NCBI GenBank assembly: GCA_937898195.1
Contig: CALEJD010000030.1
Location: 1 to 61,439, forward strand
Length of the DNA: 61,439 nucleotides
From: an uncultured Clostridia bacterium
GTDB lineage: Bacteria; Bacillota; Clostridia; Oscillospirales; Acutalibacteraceae
Direction of reading: 5' to 3'
The translations under genes and the position numbers were made by a program. Position 1 is the first letter of the stretch. Each line of letters opens with the position of its first letter. Shown here one piece after another: positions 14,915-22,494 of this stretch. The notes below the pieces were generated by a model. It saw only the letters and a list, made by a program, of their open reading frames with translations, had not been told where the DNA came from and did no database searches.

Positions 14915-15133
14915 ATGACTTGGTACGAACTAAAAGAAAAAGCTAAAAAGATGGGGTATGTTGAAGAACCAATTCTTGTAAATGGTATCGTATGGCTTAC
15001 TCAAAAAAGATTGTCTTTTGATTTGTGTTTTAACAACAATGGGATGGTTCTTTTGGATGGAGATGAAGAATATGTCTTAGCAAAAGACAGAACACCAGAA
15101 CAAATGCTCGCCATAATGAAAGCACTACAATAG
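14915..15133 (+). CDS. small hypothetical protein
   Basis: 72 residues from ATG 14915, with GAGGAGATG just upstream (inside the previous gene). WYELKEKAKKMGYVEEPILV, then a beta hairpin and AKDRTPEQMLAIMKAL. It looks like a small alpha/beta phage protein. No function known. Confidence 0.5.
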   Translation: MTWYELKEKAKKMGYVEEPILVNGIVWLTQKRLSFDLCFNNNGMVLLDGDEEYVLAKDRTPEQMLAIMKALQ

Positions 15134-15143
15134 GAGGTTGATG

Positions 15144-15515
15144 ATGAACGATAGATTTAAATTTAGAGTTTGGGATGATGTAAATAATAAATATGTTAAT
15201 AAAGGCGTATTGTTAAGATGTGGAGATTTAGCAATTCCTTCAATGAAAAACGATTATGATATGAACCCAGTTGATGGTCGATATTCTATTGAACAATGCA
15301 CAGGATTAAAGGACAAGAACGGAAAGCTCGTATATGAGGGGGATATATTAAAGCCAAATGGTAATACTATAACGAAAGAGGTTGTTTATGAAGATGGTTC
15401 TTATTGGGCAAAAGATACAATCTACTTCCACGACAAATGCCACATATTCCAAAAGTGGATAGATGAGTGTGGATATGAAATTGTTGGCAATATACACGAA
15501 AAGGAGTCCAAATGA
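15144..15515 (+). CDS. YopX family protein
   Basis: 123 residues from ATG 15144 (TTG 15138 and ATG 15141 also possible, AGGAGG best suits 15144). FKFRVWDDVNNKYV, then QCTGLKDKNGKLVYEGDILK and CGYEIVGNIHE are the YopX signature: a beta-barrel N-terminal domain with the T.GLKDKNGK..YEGDI motif. Common in phage accessory regions. Biochemical role not established. Confidence 0.8.
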   Translation: MNDRFKFRVWDDVNNKYVNKGVLLRCGDLAIPSMKNDYDMNPVDGRYSIEQCTGLKDKNGKLVYEGDILKPNGNTITKEVVYEDGSYWAKDTIYFHDKCHIFQKWIDECGYEIVGNIHEKESK

Positions 15516-15706
15516 AAATTTATGTTGTTATGTATAACTTATGTTCCAGAGATGAAAGCGAAGTATTCCGTGTTTTTGATTCTGTTTGGGCGACAGAAAA
15601 AGACGCCAAGAATTACTGTGATAAAAATAACAATTATGGAGAATATAATCCAGATATAGAATATTCACATTTTTACAAAGAAGTTGAATTAAAGGAGTCC
15701 AAATGA
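15512..15706 (+). CDS. small hypothetical protein
   Basis: 64 residues, ATGA overlap with yopX-like gene. Strand-helix pattern: KIYVVMYNLCSRDESEVFRV, FDSVWATEKDAKNYCDKNN. The AKNYC segment resembles short phage proteins that re-annotate clock-like features. Function unknown. The preceding AAGGAGTCCAAATG ribosome site is repeated before the next gene. Confidence 0.5.
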   Translation: MKIYVVMYNLCSRDESEVFRVFDSVWATEKDAKNYCDKNNNYGEYNPDIEYSHFYKEVELKESK

Positions 15707-15921
15707 AACTATTAACAGCAATTAAAAAAGCAAAGGAAAAGGCAGAAAAAAGCAACGGTGCCATTGAATGTTTTGTTAAAAGAAACGCACACTTGAATGA
15801 ACGTTGGGTTGATGTTCCTTGGATTTTTGTTGATGAAACTATTGCTCACATTGATGGTAAATTTCAGTTAGAAGATTTGTTCGCAAAAGATTGGGAAATA
15901 GAAAAGGAGAGTGTTGAATGA
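15703..15921 (+). CDS. DUF2829/Tad2-like small protein (candidate)
   Basis: 72 residues. ECFVKRN, VPWIFVDE and FQLEDLFAKDWEIEKE recall the end of DUF2829, where DLLAEDWEI is the hallmark. The best-known DUF2829 member, Tad2, is a phage sponge that binds signalling nucleotides made by Thoeris defence. The N-terminal FEEAL motif is replaced by LLTAIKKAKEKAE, so the match is partial. It shares the AAGGAGTCCAAATG start context with its neighbour. Confidence 0.4.
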   Translation: MKLLTAIKKAKEKAEKSNGAIECFVKRNAHLNERWVDVPWIFVDETIAHIDGKFQLEDLFAKDWEIEKESVE

Positions 15922-16175
15922 AACAGATAACGATTTATGATTTATTACCACTATTGAAAAAGGGTTGGGTGGCTTATGCACCGGGACACGGATGGGTTTG
16001 GTATAAAGTAAAGCCAAAACCTGCCGTATATGGTTCTACCTTTTGGTTATATCAAACAATGGATTGGTGGCAACTTACACCAACACAAAAGGAAAACCCT
16101 ATGTTTAACATCGCACCCTTTGACGGGGATTGGAAAGATTCACTAATCAAGGTTGAACATAAGGAGGAAGAATGA
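15918..16175 (+). CDS. Trp-rich hypothetical protein
   Basis: 85 residues rich in Trp/Tyr (YAPGHGWVWYKVKPKPAVYG, FWLYQTMDWWQL). Compact beta protein by composition. ATGA overlaps on both sides. No family recognised. Similar size and context to the Tad2-like neighbours. Confidence 0.5.
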   Translation: MKQITIYDLLPLLKKGWVAYAPGHGWVWYKVKPKPAVYGSTFWLYQTMDWWQLTPTQKENPMFNIAPFDGDWKDSLIKVEHKEEE

Positions 16176-16375
16176 GCTTATTTGATTCATTAGTTGATTT
16201 AGTTGCAACACCAGTCCGTTGCGTTGGAGAAATCGGAAAAGATTTATCTAGCTTAACAGATATTAAAAAGGACGAAGCAGATGGTATGTTAGCGATTGCA
16301 ACTCTTGGGATTTCTAGCGTTGCAAAAGGCGTTGTTAAATCATTAGAAAAAGCAGGAAAGGATTTAGATAAATGA
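16172..16375 (+). CDS. small amphipathic-helix protein
   Basis: 67 residues. LFDSLVDLVATPVRCVGEIG and AIATLGISSVAKGVVKSLEK are amphipathic helices resembling small phage proteins of unknown function that sit before lysis or accessory genes. No clear transmembrane segment. Overlaps both neighbours by four bases. Confidence 0.5.
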   Translation: MSLFDSLVDLVATPVRCVGEIGKDLSSLTDIKKDEADGMLAIATLGISSVAKGVVKSLEKAGKDLDK

Positions 16376-16722
16376 CAAAGACACTAACTGAACAATGGCG
16401 TGAGGGAAGGTTACCAATCGGCAATTATTACATCAGGGTAAAAGAACAAGGAGAAGAAAAGACAATAGTATATAACATAACTGCTCCCGCGTTCTTCTAC
16501 GACCAGAATGTATTGCTTGAAATTGTTGAACCCGTGCCTAGCTATGATAAGCATAAGCAACTTGTAAGTAAAACTGAGCAGTTGGTGCAAAAAATGCACA
16601 TACTGGAAGATCGACTTGAAATTGCCACAAAGGCGTTGGAGGATATACTAAACGATGGTGACGATTATTGGGACAAAGATAAAGCACAGGAAGCCCTAAA
16701 AGAAATGGAAGGTGTAAAATGA
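16372..16722 (+). CDS. phage accessory protein with C-terminal coiled coil
   Basis: 116 residues. TLTEQWREGRLPIGNYYIRV, then VLEIVEPVPSYDKHKQL, is a pattern (LT.QW..G.L..G.YYI ... V.APVPSY) found in many small gut-phage proteins. Residues 70-116 form a coiled coil. Role unknown. Four-base overlaps with both neighbours. Confidence 0.55.
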   Translation: MTKTLTEQWREGRLPIGNYYIRVKEQGEEKTIVYNITAPAFFYDQNVLLEIVEPVPSYDKHKQLVSKTEQLVQKMHILEDRLEIATKALEDILNDGDDYWDKDKAQEALKEMEGVK

Positions 16723-16976
16723 GAAAGAACGATGGCTGGACTATAAAATATAGGCGATTAGCAAAGGTTTATGGTCGGCAAGAACACGAACAATGGATTG
16801 CTGAAAAGTCTAAAAACAAAACAAAACAGATTAGGTTGCTTGAAGAACAAAAGGCAAAACTAAAAAAACAACTGAAAGAAGCGAATGATTTAATTATAAG
16901 CGTCGCAGCTATGCCACGTTTTCCTGTAAATCCTGAACTATGCAGAGAATATCTTGAAAAGTGGGGTGTAAAATGA
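16719..16976 (+). CDS. basic coiled-coil protein
   Basis: 85 residues. A basic N-terminus (RKNDGWTIKYRRLAKVYGRQ), then a long charged helix (EEQKAKLKKQLKEANDL), ending with ELCREYLEKWGVK. Not recognised. Overlaps neighbours by four bases. Confidence 0.5.
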   Translation: MRKNDGWTIKYRRLAKVYGRQEHEQWIAEKSKNKTKQIRLLEEQKAKLKKQLKEANDLIISVAAMPRFPVNPELCREYLEKWGVK

Positions 16977-17158
16977 CATTTGAAGAAGCATTAAGAAAAA
17001 TGAAAGACGGCTATGAAGTTGCTTTGGAACATCCTACCGATACCAAGATATATAAGATAATAGACGGGGAAATTCGCCGTTATTTTCGTGGTAAATGGAT
17101 TGGTATTCTGTTTGATAGCGAAGAACTTTTATCTACCGATTGGTATGAAAGGAGGTAA
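16973..17158 (+). CDS. Tad2-like DUF2829 protein (candidate Thoeris anti-defence)
   Basis: 61 residues from ATG 16973. MTFEEALRKMKDGYEVALEH, KIYKIIDGEIRRYF and DSEELLSTDWYERR fit DUF2829: an FEEAL...G.KV start, a short beta core and an ..DLL..DW end. Tad2 members sequester the cyclic ADP-ribose signals of Thoeris. This one is shorter than typical Tad2 and lacks a clear W.PS.EDL, so ligand binding is uncertain. It overlaps the previous stop by four bases. Confidence 0.5.
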   Translation: MTFEEALRKMKDGYEVALEHPTDTKIYKIIDGEIRRYFRGKWIGILFDSEELLSTDWYERR

Positions 17159-17159
17159 A

Positions 17160-17474
17160 ATGAAAGAATACATAAGAGAGGCGTTAGGATTAAATAACAC
17201 ACCAATTTGTTTTGGAACTTATTTACCACCACCAAATCCTACTATAAATTATTTTCCTTTTGAATGTCATAAACTCCCTGATATACAATACGTTGGGGAA
17301 TGGGACGATTTAATAAAGGAATTTAATACAAGAGGACACTATTTTACATTAAAAAAAGATAAAAATGGATATTTATACTACTACGATAAAGTCACAAAAA
17401 AAAGATACCAAGACCCATATTACAAGTATAAAGTTTTTGAAGATGGAATGATTTTTAGGGAGTGTTTAAAATGA
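17160..17474 (+). CDS. hypothetical Tyr-rich protein
   Basis: 104 residues starting at ATG 17160 after AAAGGAGG. The in-frame ATG at 17088 is inside the Tad2-like gene. Contains LPPPNPTINYFPFECHKLPD and YLYYYDKVTKKRYQDPYYKY. Probably a small beta-rich domain. No family recognised. Confidence 0.5.
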   Translation: MKEYIREALGLNNTPICFGTYLPPPNPTINYFPFECHKLPDIQYVGEWDDLIKEFNTRGHYFTLKKDKNGYLYYYDKVTKKRYQDPYYKYKVFEDGMIFRECLK

Positions 17475-17620
17475 GTAATCTTGAACGTATAGAAGAATTA
17501 CAACATCAAATTGCTGACATCAGCAAAACGATAGAACGCCTAAAAGAACAAAAGCAGAAAGTGATTGCTCTTATCAAAGACGGACGATTTGTTGAGGCTT
17601 TACAGGAGTTGGAAAAATGA
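17471..17620 (+). CDS. 49-residue coiled-coil protein
   Basis: LERIEELQHQIADISKTIER, then LKEQKQKVIALIKDGRF: one continuous heptad helix. It overlaps the upstream stop (ATGA) and the next start (ATGA). Likely oligomeric. Function unknown. Confidence 0.5.
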   Translation: MSNLERIEELQHQIADISKTIERLKEQKQKVIALIKDGRFVEALQELEK

Positions 17621-17841
17621 AACGCTGGCATAAAAGTATGAAAAGAAAGCCAAAGGCTTATAATGAGATAATCGTTATATGGAAAGATGGTAATATATCC
17701 ATTGAGGAAATGGCAATAGATGAACACGGTCAAAGTTATTTTTGGGCAAATGATTATAATCTTTATGATTGGGATTTTGTCGCATCATTGATTAAACAGC
17801 GGGCTTCTGTGGATAAGTATTTTGAAAAGGAGTTAAAATGA
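17617..17841 (+). CDS. small hypothetical protein (DUF551-like pattern)
   Basis: 74 residues. WHKSMKRKPKAYNEIIVIWK, DGNISIEEM..., YFWANDYNLYDWDFVASL: a W..M..KP..YNE..V...DG opening and aromatic end, reminiscent of DUF551-type small phage proteins. Assignment tentative. Overlapping starts on both sides. Confidence 0.5.
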   Translation: MKRWHKSMKRKPKAYNEIIVIWKDGNISIEEMAIDEHGQSYFWANDYNLYDWDFVASLIKQRASVDKYFEKELK

Positions 17842-18233
17842 TGTTTTATTGTTTTAGAAGAAAAATAAGATTCTTTTTTCAAAGATTATTTAGGGGATTT
17901 GATGATAGTGAAACCTGGGATTTAGAAAAAGAGTTTTATAAATGGTTATTGCCGAGGCTTAAAAGATTTAAGGATATAACAAAAGCCTGTCCTTGTAATA
18001 TGGAATATAAAGATTGGAAAAATATGCTTTCTGATAGGGTGGCACAATTAAATTGTATTGTGAATATAGATGAAAATAAATTTCAAGACAGAAGTTATAT
18101 TCCCAAACAAGAGTATAAAAAATTATTAAAGAGATTTGGTAATTCTGATATATTAAACAATTTTGCTTATGATTGGTGTGTAAATGATTTCAATAAATGG
18201 TTTTATGAAAATATAATAAATTTATGGTGGTAA
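17838..18233 (+). CDS. hypothetical basic/aromatic protein
   Basis: 131 residues, ATG 17838 or 17841 after AAAGGAG. The N-terminus is basic and aromatic (FYCFRRKIRFFFQRLFRGFD), possibly membrane-peripheral. The rest is helical, with Cys and Trp (KACPCNMEYKDWKNML). Ends ENIINLWW. Not recognised. Confidence 0.5.
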   Translation: MMFYCFRRKIRFFFQRLFRGFDDSETWDLEKEFYKWLLPRLKRFKDITKACPCNMEYKDWKNMLSDRVAQLNCIVNIDENKFQDRSYIPKQEYKKLLKRFGNSDILNNFAYDWCVNDFNKWFYENIINLWW

Positions 18234-18234
18234 A

Positions 18235-18435
18235 ATGAATAACACAGTTCTCTTTGGTTGGCACTTCGCAAGGATTAAAGGCTCTGACCGTTTGAAAATA
18301 GTCGGTTGCTGGGGTGATAGAATACAAAAGCAGGTCAAAGAGGATGTGGAAGTATTAGAGCCTGTGCCGAGAATGGTATTAGGGGGTAAATATAGAGTTC
18401 TTAATTTAAGGGAGATACAGAATGAGAGAGAATGA
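18235..18435 (+). CDS. small beta-rich hypothetical protein
   Basis: 66 residues, one base after the upstream stop. TVLFGWHFARIKGSDRLKIV, then VEVLEPVPRMVLGGKYRV: strand-rich. Overlaps the next gene by 14 bases. Unknown. Confidence 0.5.
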   Translation: MNNTVLFGWHFARIKGSDRLKIVGCWGDRIQKQVKEDVEVLEPVPRMVLGGKYRVLNLREIQNERE

Positions 18436-18607
18436 AACAACAATAACATTGACAAAAGCAGAACTCAATGACCTTTGGCTTATACTTCAAAACTGTAAAA
18501 GAGATGGATGGTGCTATGGTCGTAGAGATTATTGGGATAAACATCTTTATAAAATGATTGCGGAAGTAAATTCAGCAATAGATTATTTGGAAAGAAGGGT
18601 TTTATAA
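18422..18607 (+). CDS. small helical protein
   Basis: 61 residues. ETTITLTKAELNDLWLILQN, then NSAIDYLERRVL: a short strand and two helices. AGGGAG lies 7 bases ahead. Last gene of the small-gene run before the next promoter. Unknown. Confidence 0.5.
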   Translation: MRENETTITLTKAELNDLWLILQNCKRDGWCYGRRDYWDKHLYKMIAEVNSAIDYLERRVL

Positions 18608-18613
18608 ACGAAG

Positions 18614-18642
18614 TTGACATTTTCTGGAAAATATAATAAAGT
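18614..18642 (+). promoter_or_regulatory. candidate promoter before the Dps-like gene
   Basis: TTGACA (18614-18619), 17 bases, TAAAGT (18637-18642). A TATAAT also lies at 18632 but only 12 bases from the -35. The spacing rule of the other promoters favours the first reading. AAGGAG of the next gene follows 8 bases later. Confidence 0.5.
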
Positions 18643-18661
18643 GTGGATAAGGAGAATTAGT

Positions 18662-19075
18662 ATGAATAATTTATTTGATTTATTAAAGGTTTTATATTGT
18701 ATAAAGTTTTTTGCGAAAGATATTCATTATACGGCAAAAGGTGATTCATTTTATTCCGACCATCTTTTGGCGGACAGGATTATCGATGGGCTAGATGATT
18801 TCATTGATGATATAAATGAAAACCTTTATCTTGGATTTGAAGAAAAAGCCCCGATTTCAAAACAGGTTATTGCTGGTGTGGCAGAAGATTTAATGTTAGT
18901 TCAAGATGATACAAAAGTAAATTGGCGTAGGTTGTATAGTTATCTGGAAGAGGCAGAAGAATTGATTTATAAGATTGAGGAAGAATACAAATTTCCACAG
19001 ATTAGTTCTTTATTAGATAATATCGCTAACGATTTACAAAAGAAAAAAGGATTGATTTGGCGAAGATTGGTGTAG
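18662..19075 (+). CDS. Dps/ferritin-like protein (DUF5856-like, candidate)
   Basis: 137 residues from ATG 18662 (AAGGAG upstream). LYCIKFFAKDIHYTAKGDSF, YSDHLLADRIIDGLDDFIDD: helix with H..HY..KG..F..DH...D.I...L, the arrangement seen in phage Dps-like four-helix proteins. A ferroxidase or DNA-protection role is known for cellular Dps, but the metal ligands cannot be confirmed here. It stands alone between two promoters. Confidence 0.5.
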   Translation: MNNLFDLLKVLYCIKFFAKDIHYTAKGDSFYSDHLLADRIIDGLDDFIDDINENLYLGFEEKAPISKQVIAGVAEDLMLVQDDTKVNWRRLYSYLEEAEELIYKIEEEYKFPQISSLLDNIANDLQKKKGLIWRRLV

Positions 19076-19076
19076 T

Positions 19077-19105
19077 TTGACTTATCATAAAAAATGTTAT
19101 ATGAT
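19077..19105 (+). promoter_or_regulatory. late-type promoter before portal
   Basis: TTGACT (19077-19082), 17 bases, TATGAT (19100-19105). Start of transcription falls just before the AAGGAG of the portal gene, so the leader is very short, as with the other late-type promoters. Confidence 0.7.
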
Positions 19106-19125
19106 AGGTGCAAGGAGAAAGTATT

Positions 19126-21597
19126 ATGAAAATTCGCGAAATAGATATTCCTGATAATAGACCTTTTATTGTAAGGGCTTCTCAATATAAGCCGTCAAAT
19201 GACTTTAATCCCCCAAAAACTCTTGGTCGTCCCAGTGGAAAAACTGTGGAAGCCAAGAAAGTGATGGCTATGGACGCCTGTATTAAAAATGTATTATCTG
19301 GGTTCAGAAGCGAATTGTATAATTCTGGAACGCCTATGTTTGCTGGCTATGGGCTATTATCAAGTATTTCGCAAGAAGCATTGATTCGGGCTGGTGTTGA
19401 AACGATTGCGGACGAAATGACGCGAAAGTTTGTCAAGTTCAGATATGATGTTGATGATGGAAAGAATGACCACGAACAAGAAATTAGTGAATTAGAGGAA
19501 CAGGCGGCTAAATACAAAATTAAAGATATATTCAATGATGCTGCCCAGAAAGATGGATATTTTGGCGGTTGTTTGGTTTATATTGATGTCGGAGAATTAG
19601 ATGATGAAGAAGCCAAAGAGCCCTTGGTTTTGGATAAAAAGACATTTAGAAAAGGGATGTTGAAAGGGTTTAAGGTAATCGAACCTATAAACATTTATCC
19701 TGCGGAATATAATACGACAGACCCGACAGATGAACATTATTTTAATCCTGAATATTGGTATATATTGGGGAAACGGTATCACGCTAGTAGATTTTTATAT
19801 TTTGTTAGCAATTCTGTGCCTGTATTGTTAAAACCAGCATATAACTTCTTTGGTATTGCTCGGGCTCAATTGGCGTTGGATTATATTGCTCATTTTGTTG
19901 AAAACCGTGAATCGGCGCAAGAATTGTTGAATAAGTTTAGTTTGACTTGCTGGAAAACAGATATGACTCAGGTTTTGGCTGGTGAGTCGTGTCAAGACTT
20001 AGTAAAACGTGTTCGTATGTTTAACAAAATGAAATCCAATAATGGCACGTTGGTTGTTGATAAAGAAAAAGAAGATATTATGCAAATCAATACGCCTTTG
20101 TCTGGGGTTCGTGATATTGTTGATATGTCTTTAAGCCTTTTAACCGCTGTGTGGCGTATTCCCAAAATCAAATACATTGGCGAGGGAGAGGGCGGATTAA
20201 ATGCTTCCAGTAAAGAACAAATGCGGTCTTTTTATGACTTTATTTTAAGTCAGAAAGAAAAGATGTTCACAGAGCCTATGGAAAAGGTATTGAAGATTTT
20301 ACAGTTAAATATGGGTAAAGACATCAATGAAAGCATTGGATTTGAATTTCCGTCTTTGGTTGAAATGGATGATACTGAAATTGCCAATTTGAATAAATTA
20401 AAGGCTGATACTGCTGTCCAGTTAATCAATGCTGGTGTGGTAAGCCAAGAGGAAGTTCGCCAGAATTTGTCTATGGACAAGCATAGCGGATTTTCTATGA
20501 TTGATGTTGATGATTTGCCCGAAGAACCAGAACAACCGAATGAGAAAGAGGTTGTAGAGGTTGAGGATGAAGATTTGGTGACGGATGAGCGGTGGATTAC
20601 TGTTAAGCCGAATGGGGAAGAAGAAAAAGGTCGCCATTTATTGTTAGAGGGTGAGGGTGAAAATCAGGAAACCCCTGCCGAGGCTATGAAAAGGCAATGG
20701 AAAGTTGACATTACAAAGAAAGACGACAAAAAAGAAGAAAGGTCTGGTTCTGGTAGTGAGGGTAAAAACGAAAAAACAGAGCAGAAGCTAGAAAAAGAAG
20801 GCGAGAAAGACGAAGAATGGTCTAAAAAAATAAAAAGCATTTTGGATAACGCAGATTTTGGAAAAATAAAGAAGGAAACGGTAGATAAAATAAAATCAAG
20901 TTTGTCCGAGAACTTTAAAGAATTTGATGGTGTTTCTGATGTTCTTGTGAATGTTGGTTCTATTCAGGCTATGAGTAAAAAAGACCAAAAAGAAGCTCTT
21001 GAAATAAATAAAGACCAGATAGAAGCTACGATAAAATCAACAGAAGAAAGATATTTTAAGATGTACACAGAGAGTGAACTTATAAGGTCTTTCGGAAGCG
21101 TTGAAGCATTTAAGAAAAAAGTAAGGAATACAGTTGAGAAAAGAATTAAAAAGAGTGCTGCGACAAGGGCTGGTAGAGAAACGGCGCATTTTTCTTGGAA
21201 TACATTGTATAAGAAAGGCGCTTTGCGTTTTAATGAGAATGTTATAAATGACGGGTTCTTTAGTTTAAAACAGGAAATGTGTGAAGCAAATGGATATCAC
21301 CCAAAAAATTGTGTTGGGATAAAATCAACGACAGACCACGAATTTGGGCACGCAATTGAAAGGTATATTTTAGAAAAGAAACCCGACTCGCCGGCATATA
21401 AAAAGTTGAATGAACTTTATAATTTGTTGACAAAAGAACAAATTGGTGTTACTCTTTCAAGGTATGGTGCTACAAACTTTTCTGAATTTATTGCAGAGGG
21501 TTATTGTGAATATAGAAACAATAAACCGCCAAGAGAGGTTGCTGGTTTAATTGGGACTCTTTTAAAAAAGGCATATATGGAGGCAAAAAATGGATAA
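19126..21597 (+). CDS. portal protein (DUF1073-like) with C-terminal zincin-like domain
   Basis: 823 residues from ATG 19126, AAGGAG 9 bases upstream. Residues 1-450 fit a DUF1073-type portal: early GYGLLSSISQEALIRAGVET, later FFGIARAQLALDYIAHFVEN, LTAVWRIPKIKYIGEGEGGL and ASSKEQMRSFYDFI. Portals form the dodecameric DNA gate at the capsid vertex. Residues 460-600 are a charged linker. Residues 620-823 hold STTDHEFGHAIERY (HExxH zinc motif) and FSEFIAEGYCEY, a possible third ligand. A metallopeptidase-like tail on a portal is unusual. It may be a delivered effector or a maturation protease. Confidence 0.8.
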   Translation: MKIREIDIPDNRPFIVRASQYKPSNDFNPPKTLGRPSGKTVEAKKVMAMDACIKNVLSGFRSELYNSGTPMFAGYGLLSSISQEALIRAGVETIADEMTRKFVKFRYDVDDGKNDHEQEISELEEQAAKYKIKDIFNDAAQKDGYFGGCLVYIDVGELDDEEAKEPLVLDKKTFRKGMLKGFKVIEPINIYPAEYNTTDPTDEHYFNPEYWYILGKRYHASRFLYFVSNSVPVLLKPAYNFFGIARAQLALDYIAHFVENRESAQELLNKFSLTCWKTDMTQVLAGESCQDLVKRVRMFNKMKSNNGTLVVDKEKEDIMQINTPLSGVRDIVDMSLSLLTAVWRIPKIKYIGEGEGGLNASSKEQMRSFYDFILSQKEKMFTEPMEKVLKILQLNMGKDINESIGFEFPSLVEMDDTEIANLNKLKADTAVQLINAGVVSQEEVRQNLSMDKHSGFSMIDVDDLPEEPEQPNEKEVVEVEDEDLVTDERWITVKPNGEEEKGRHLLLEGEGENQETPAEAMKRQWKVDITKKDDKKEERSGSGSEGKNEKTEQKLEKEGEKDEEWSKKIKSILDNADFGKIKKETVDKIKSSLSENFKEFDGVSDVLVNVGSIQAMSKKDQKEALEINKDQIEATIKSTEERYFKMYTESELIRSFGSVEAFKKKVRNTVEKRIKKSAATRAGRETAHFSWNTLYKKGALRFNENVINDGFFSLKQEMCEANGYHPKNCVGIKSTTDHEFGHAIERYILEKKPDSPAYKKLNELYNLLTKEQIGVTLSRYGATNFSEFIAEGYCEYRNNKPPREVAGLIGTLLKKAYMEAKNG

Positions 21598-21796
21598 AGA
21601 AATTGTAGAAATCTTGCCAAAGAATAAAAAAGATATTCAGGATGCTTTAGGGGCGAAAATTTGTTTGGATGTTATCGATAGCGGAGAGGTATCGGATGAG
21701 TTCTTGGATTTAATCTGGAAAGATATGCTCGAAGAAAAAGAGATGGCGAAAGACTCGGTTTTTGCTAAAGTCAAGAAACTTTTTATGGCGGGTTAG
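21590..21796 (+). CDS. short upstream frame of the MuF-C-type protein
   Basis: 68 residues overlapping the portal stop by 8 bases. Acidic helix (KDIQDALGAKICLDVIDSG) then KVKKLFMAG-stop. The -1 frame is open from 21769 to 22401 and continues sensibly, so this is probably the N-terminal part of a longer protein made by frameshifting near CTTTTTA (21779-21785), unless an indel error is present. Confidence 0.55.
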   Translation: MDKEIVEILPKNKKDIQDALGAKICLDVIDSGEVSDEFLDLIWKDMLEEKEMAKDSVFAKVKKLFMAG

Positions 21797-22401
21797 GTTC
21801 TTCCAAGCAAAAAGACCTAGTTGAAGATAGTATAGATAAAGATGGACGTGAGCATAGCCCGCAGAATGGTCGCTTTTGTGAAAAAGGTGCCAATTTTAAA
21901 TATACTGTAAGCGAGTTATTAAGGGGAGAATATAATGGGCCAGATGAAATAATGGTTTTGAAATCTCTCGGTCGTGTATGGAAAAAAATAGGAGTTCCTG
22001 ATTTTCCGCTCGTTTTCAATCAGAAAAAGATTAAAAAAGTAATAAAAAAACACGGGATAACAAAAGAAGAATTGTTAGACTTGCCGGTAGACATTTGCAA
22101 TCCATATATGATTTTCAGGTCAAAAACTGATTCTCGTTCGTTTGTTGCTGTTTTAAAAAATACATTATCTCCATTGATAGCTGTTGTATTGCCACTGGAC
22201 GATGATGATGAAGCAAGAAATATAATTAAAAGTTTTTATTGGAAAGACAAGGATTTTATTGAAAGGGAAACAAAAGAGAAAAGACTACTTTATAAAAAAT
22301 CAGAGGCAACCAATGATGACGCTTTAATTGCGGAGTCCCCGATTACCTCTGATAGAAACATCGTTAAAAAATACTATCTGTATCTATTTAATGATGTATA
22401 G
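21769..22401 (+). CDS. MuF-C/PBECR-type nuclease-toxin-like domain (reached by -1 frameshift or from ATG 21952)
   Basis: The frame has no good start before ATG 21952, and that ATG lacks a ribosome site and would cut the domain's lead-in (GREHSPQNGRFCEKG). From about 21960: KIGVPDFPLVFNQKKIKKVI, KKHGITKEELLDLPVDICNP, SFVAVLKNT, PLIAVVLPLDDDDEARNI and LLYKKS match the C-terminal domain of phage MuF polymorphic toxins (BECR-fold nuclease group): K...KKHG...E.L..LP..I..P...F. Placed straight after the portal, it could be packaged and ejected. Activity is inference. Confidence 0.55.
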   Translation, partial: SQETFYGGLGSSKQKDLVEDSIDKDGREHSPQNGRFCEKGANFKYTVSELLRGEYNGPDEIMVLKSLGRVWKKIGVPDFPLVFNQKKIKKVIKKHGITKEELLDLPVDICNPYMIFRSKTDSRSFVAVLKNTLSPLIAVVLPLDDDDEARNIIKSFYWKDKDFIERETKEKRLLYKKSEATNDDALIAESPITSDRNIVKKYYLYLFNDV

Positions 22402-22414
22402 CCTATATTGGCTA
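22399..22414 (+). terminator. possible terminator after the portal/toxin unit
   Basis: TAGCC (22399-22403) pairs with GGCTA (22410-22414), extendable by TGTA/CA, followed by CATTTATTATTA. Short stem and imperfect U-tract, so weak. The 80 bases up to the small terminase gene hold no ORF and no clear promoter, only AT-rich sequence. Confidence 0.4.
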
Positions 22415-22494
22415 CATTTATTATTATAAAGTGTTTTTTTATAAAAGTCAATAAGTATTTTAAAATATATTAAAAATTATGGAGGAAAATAAAA

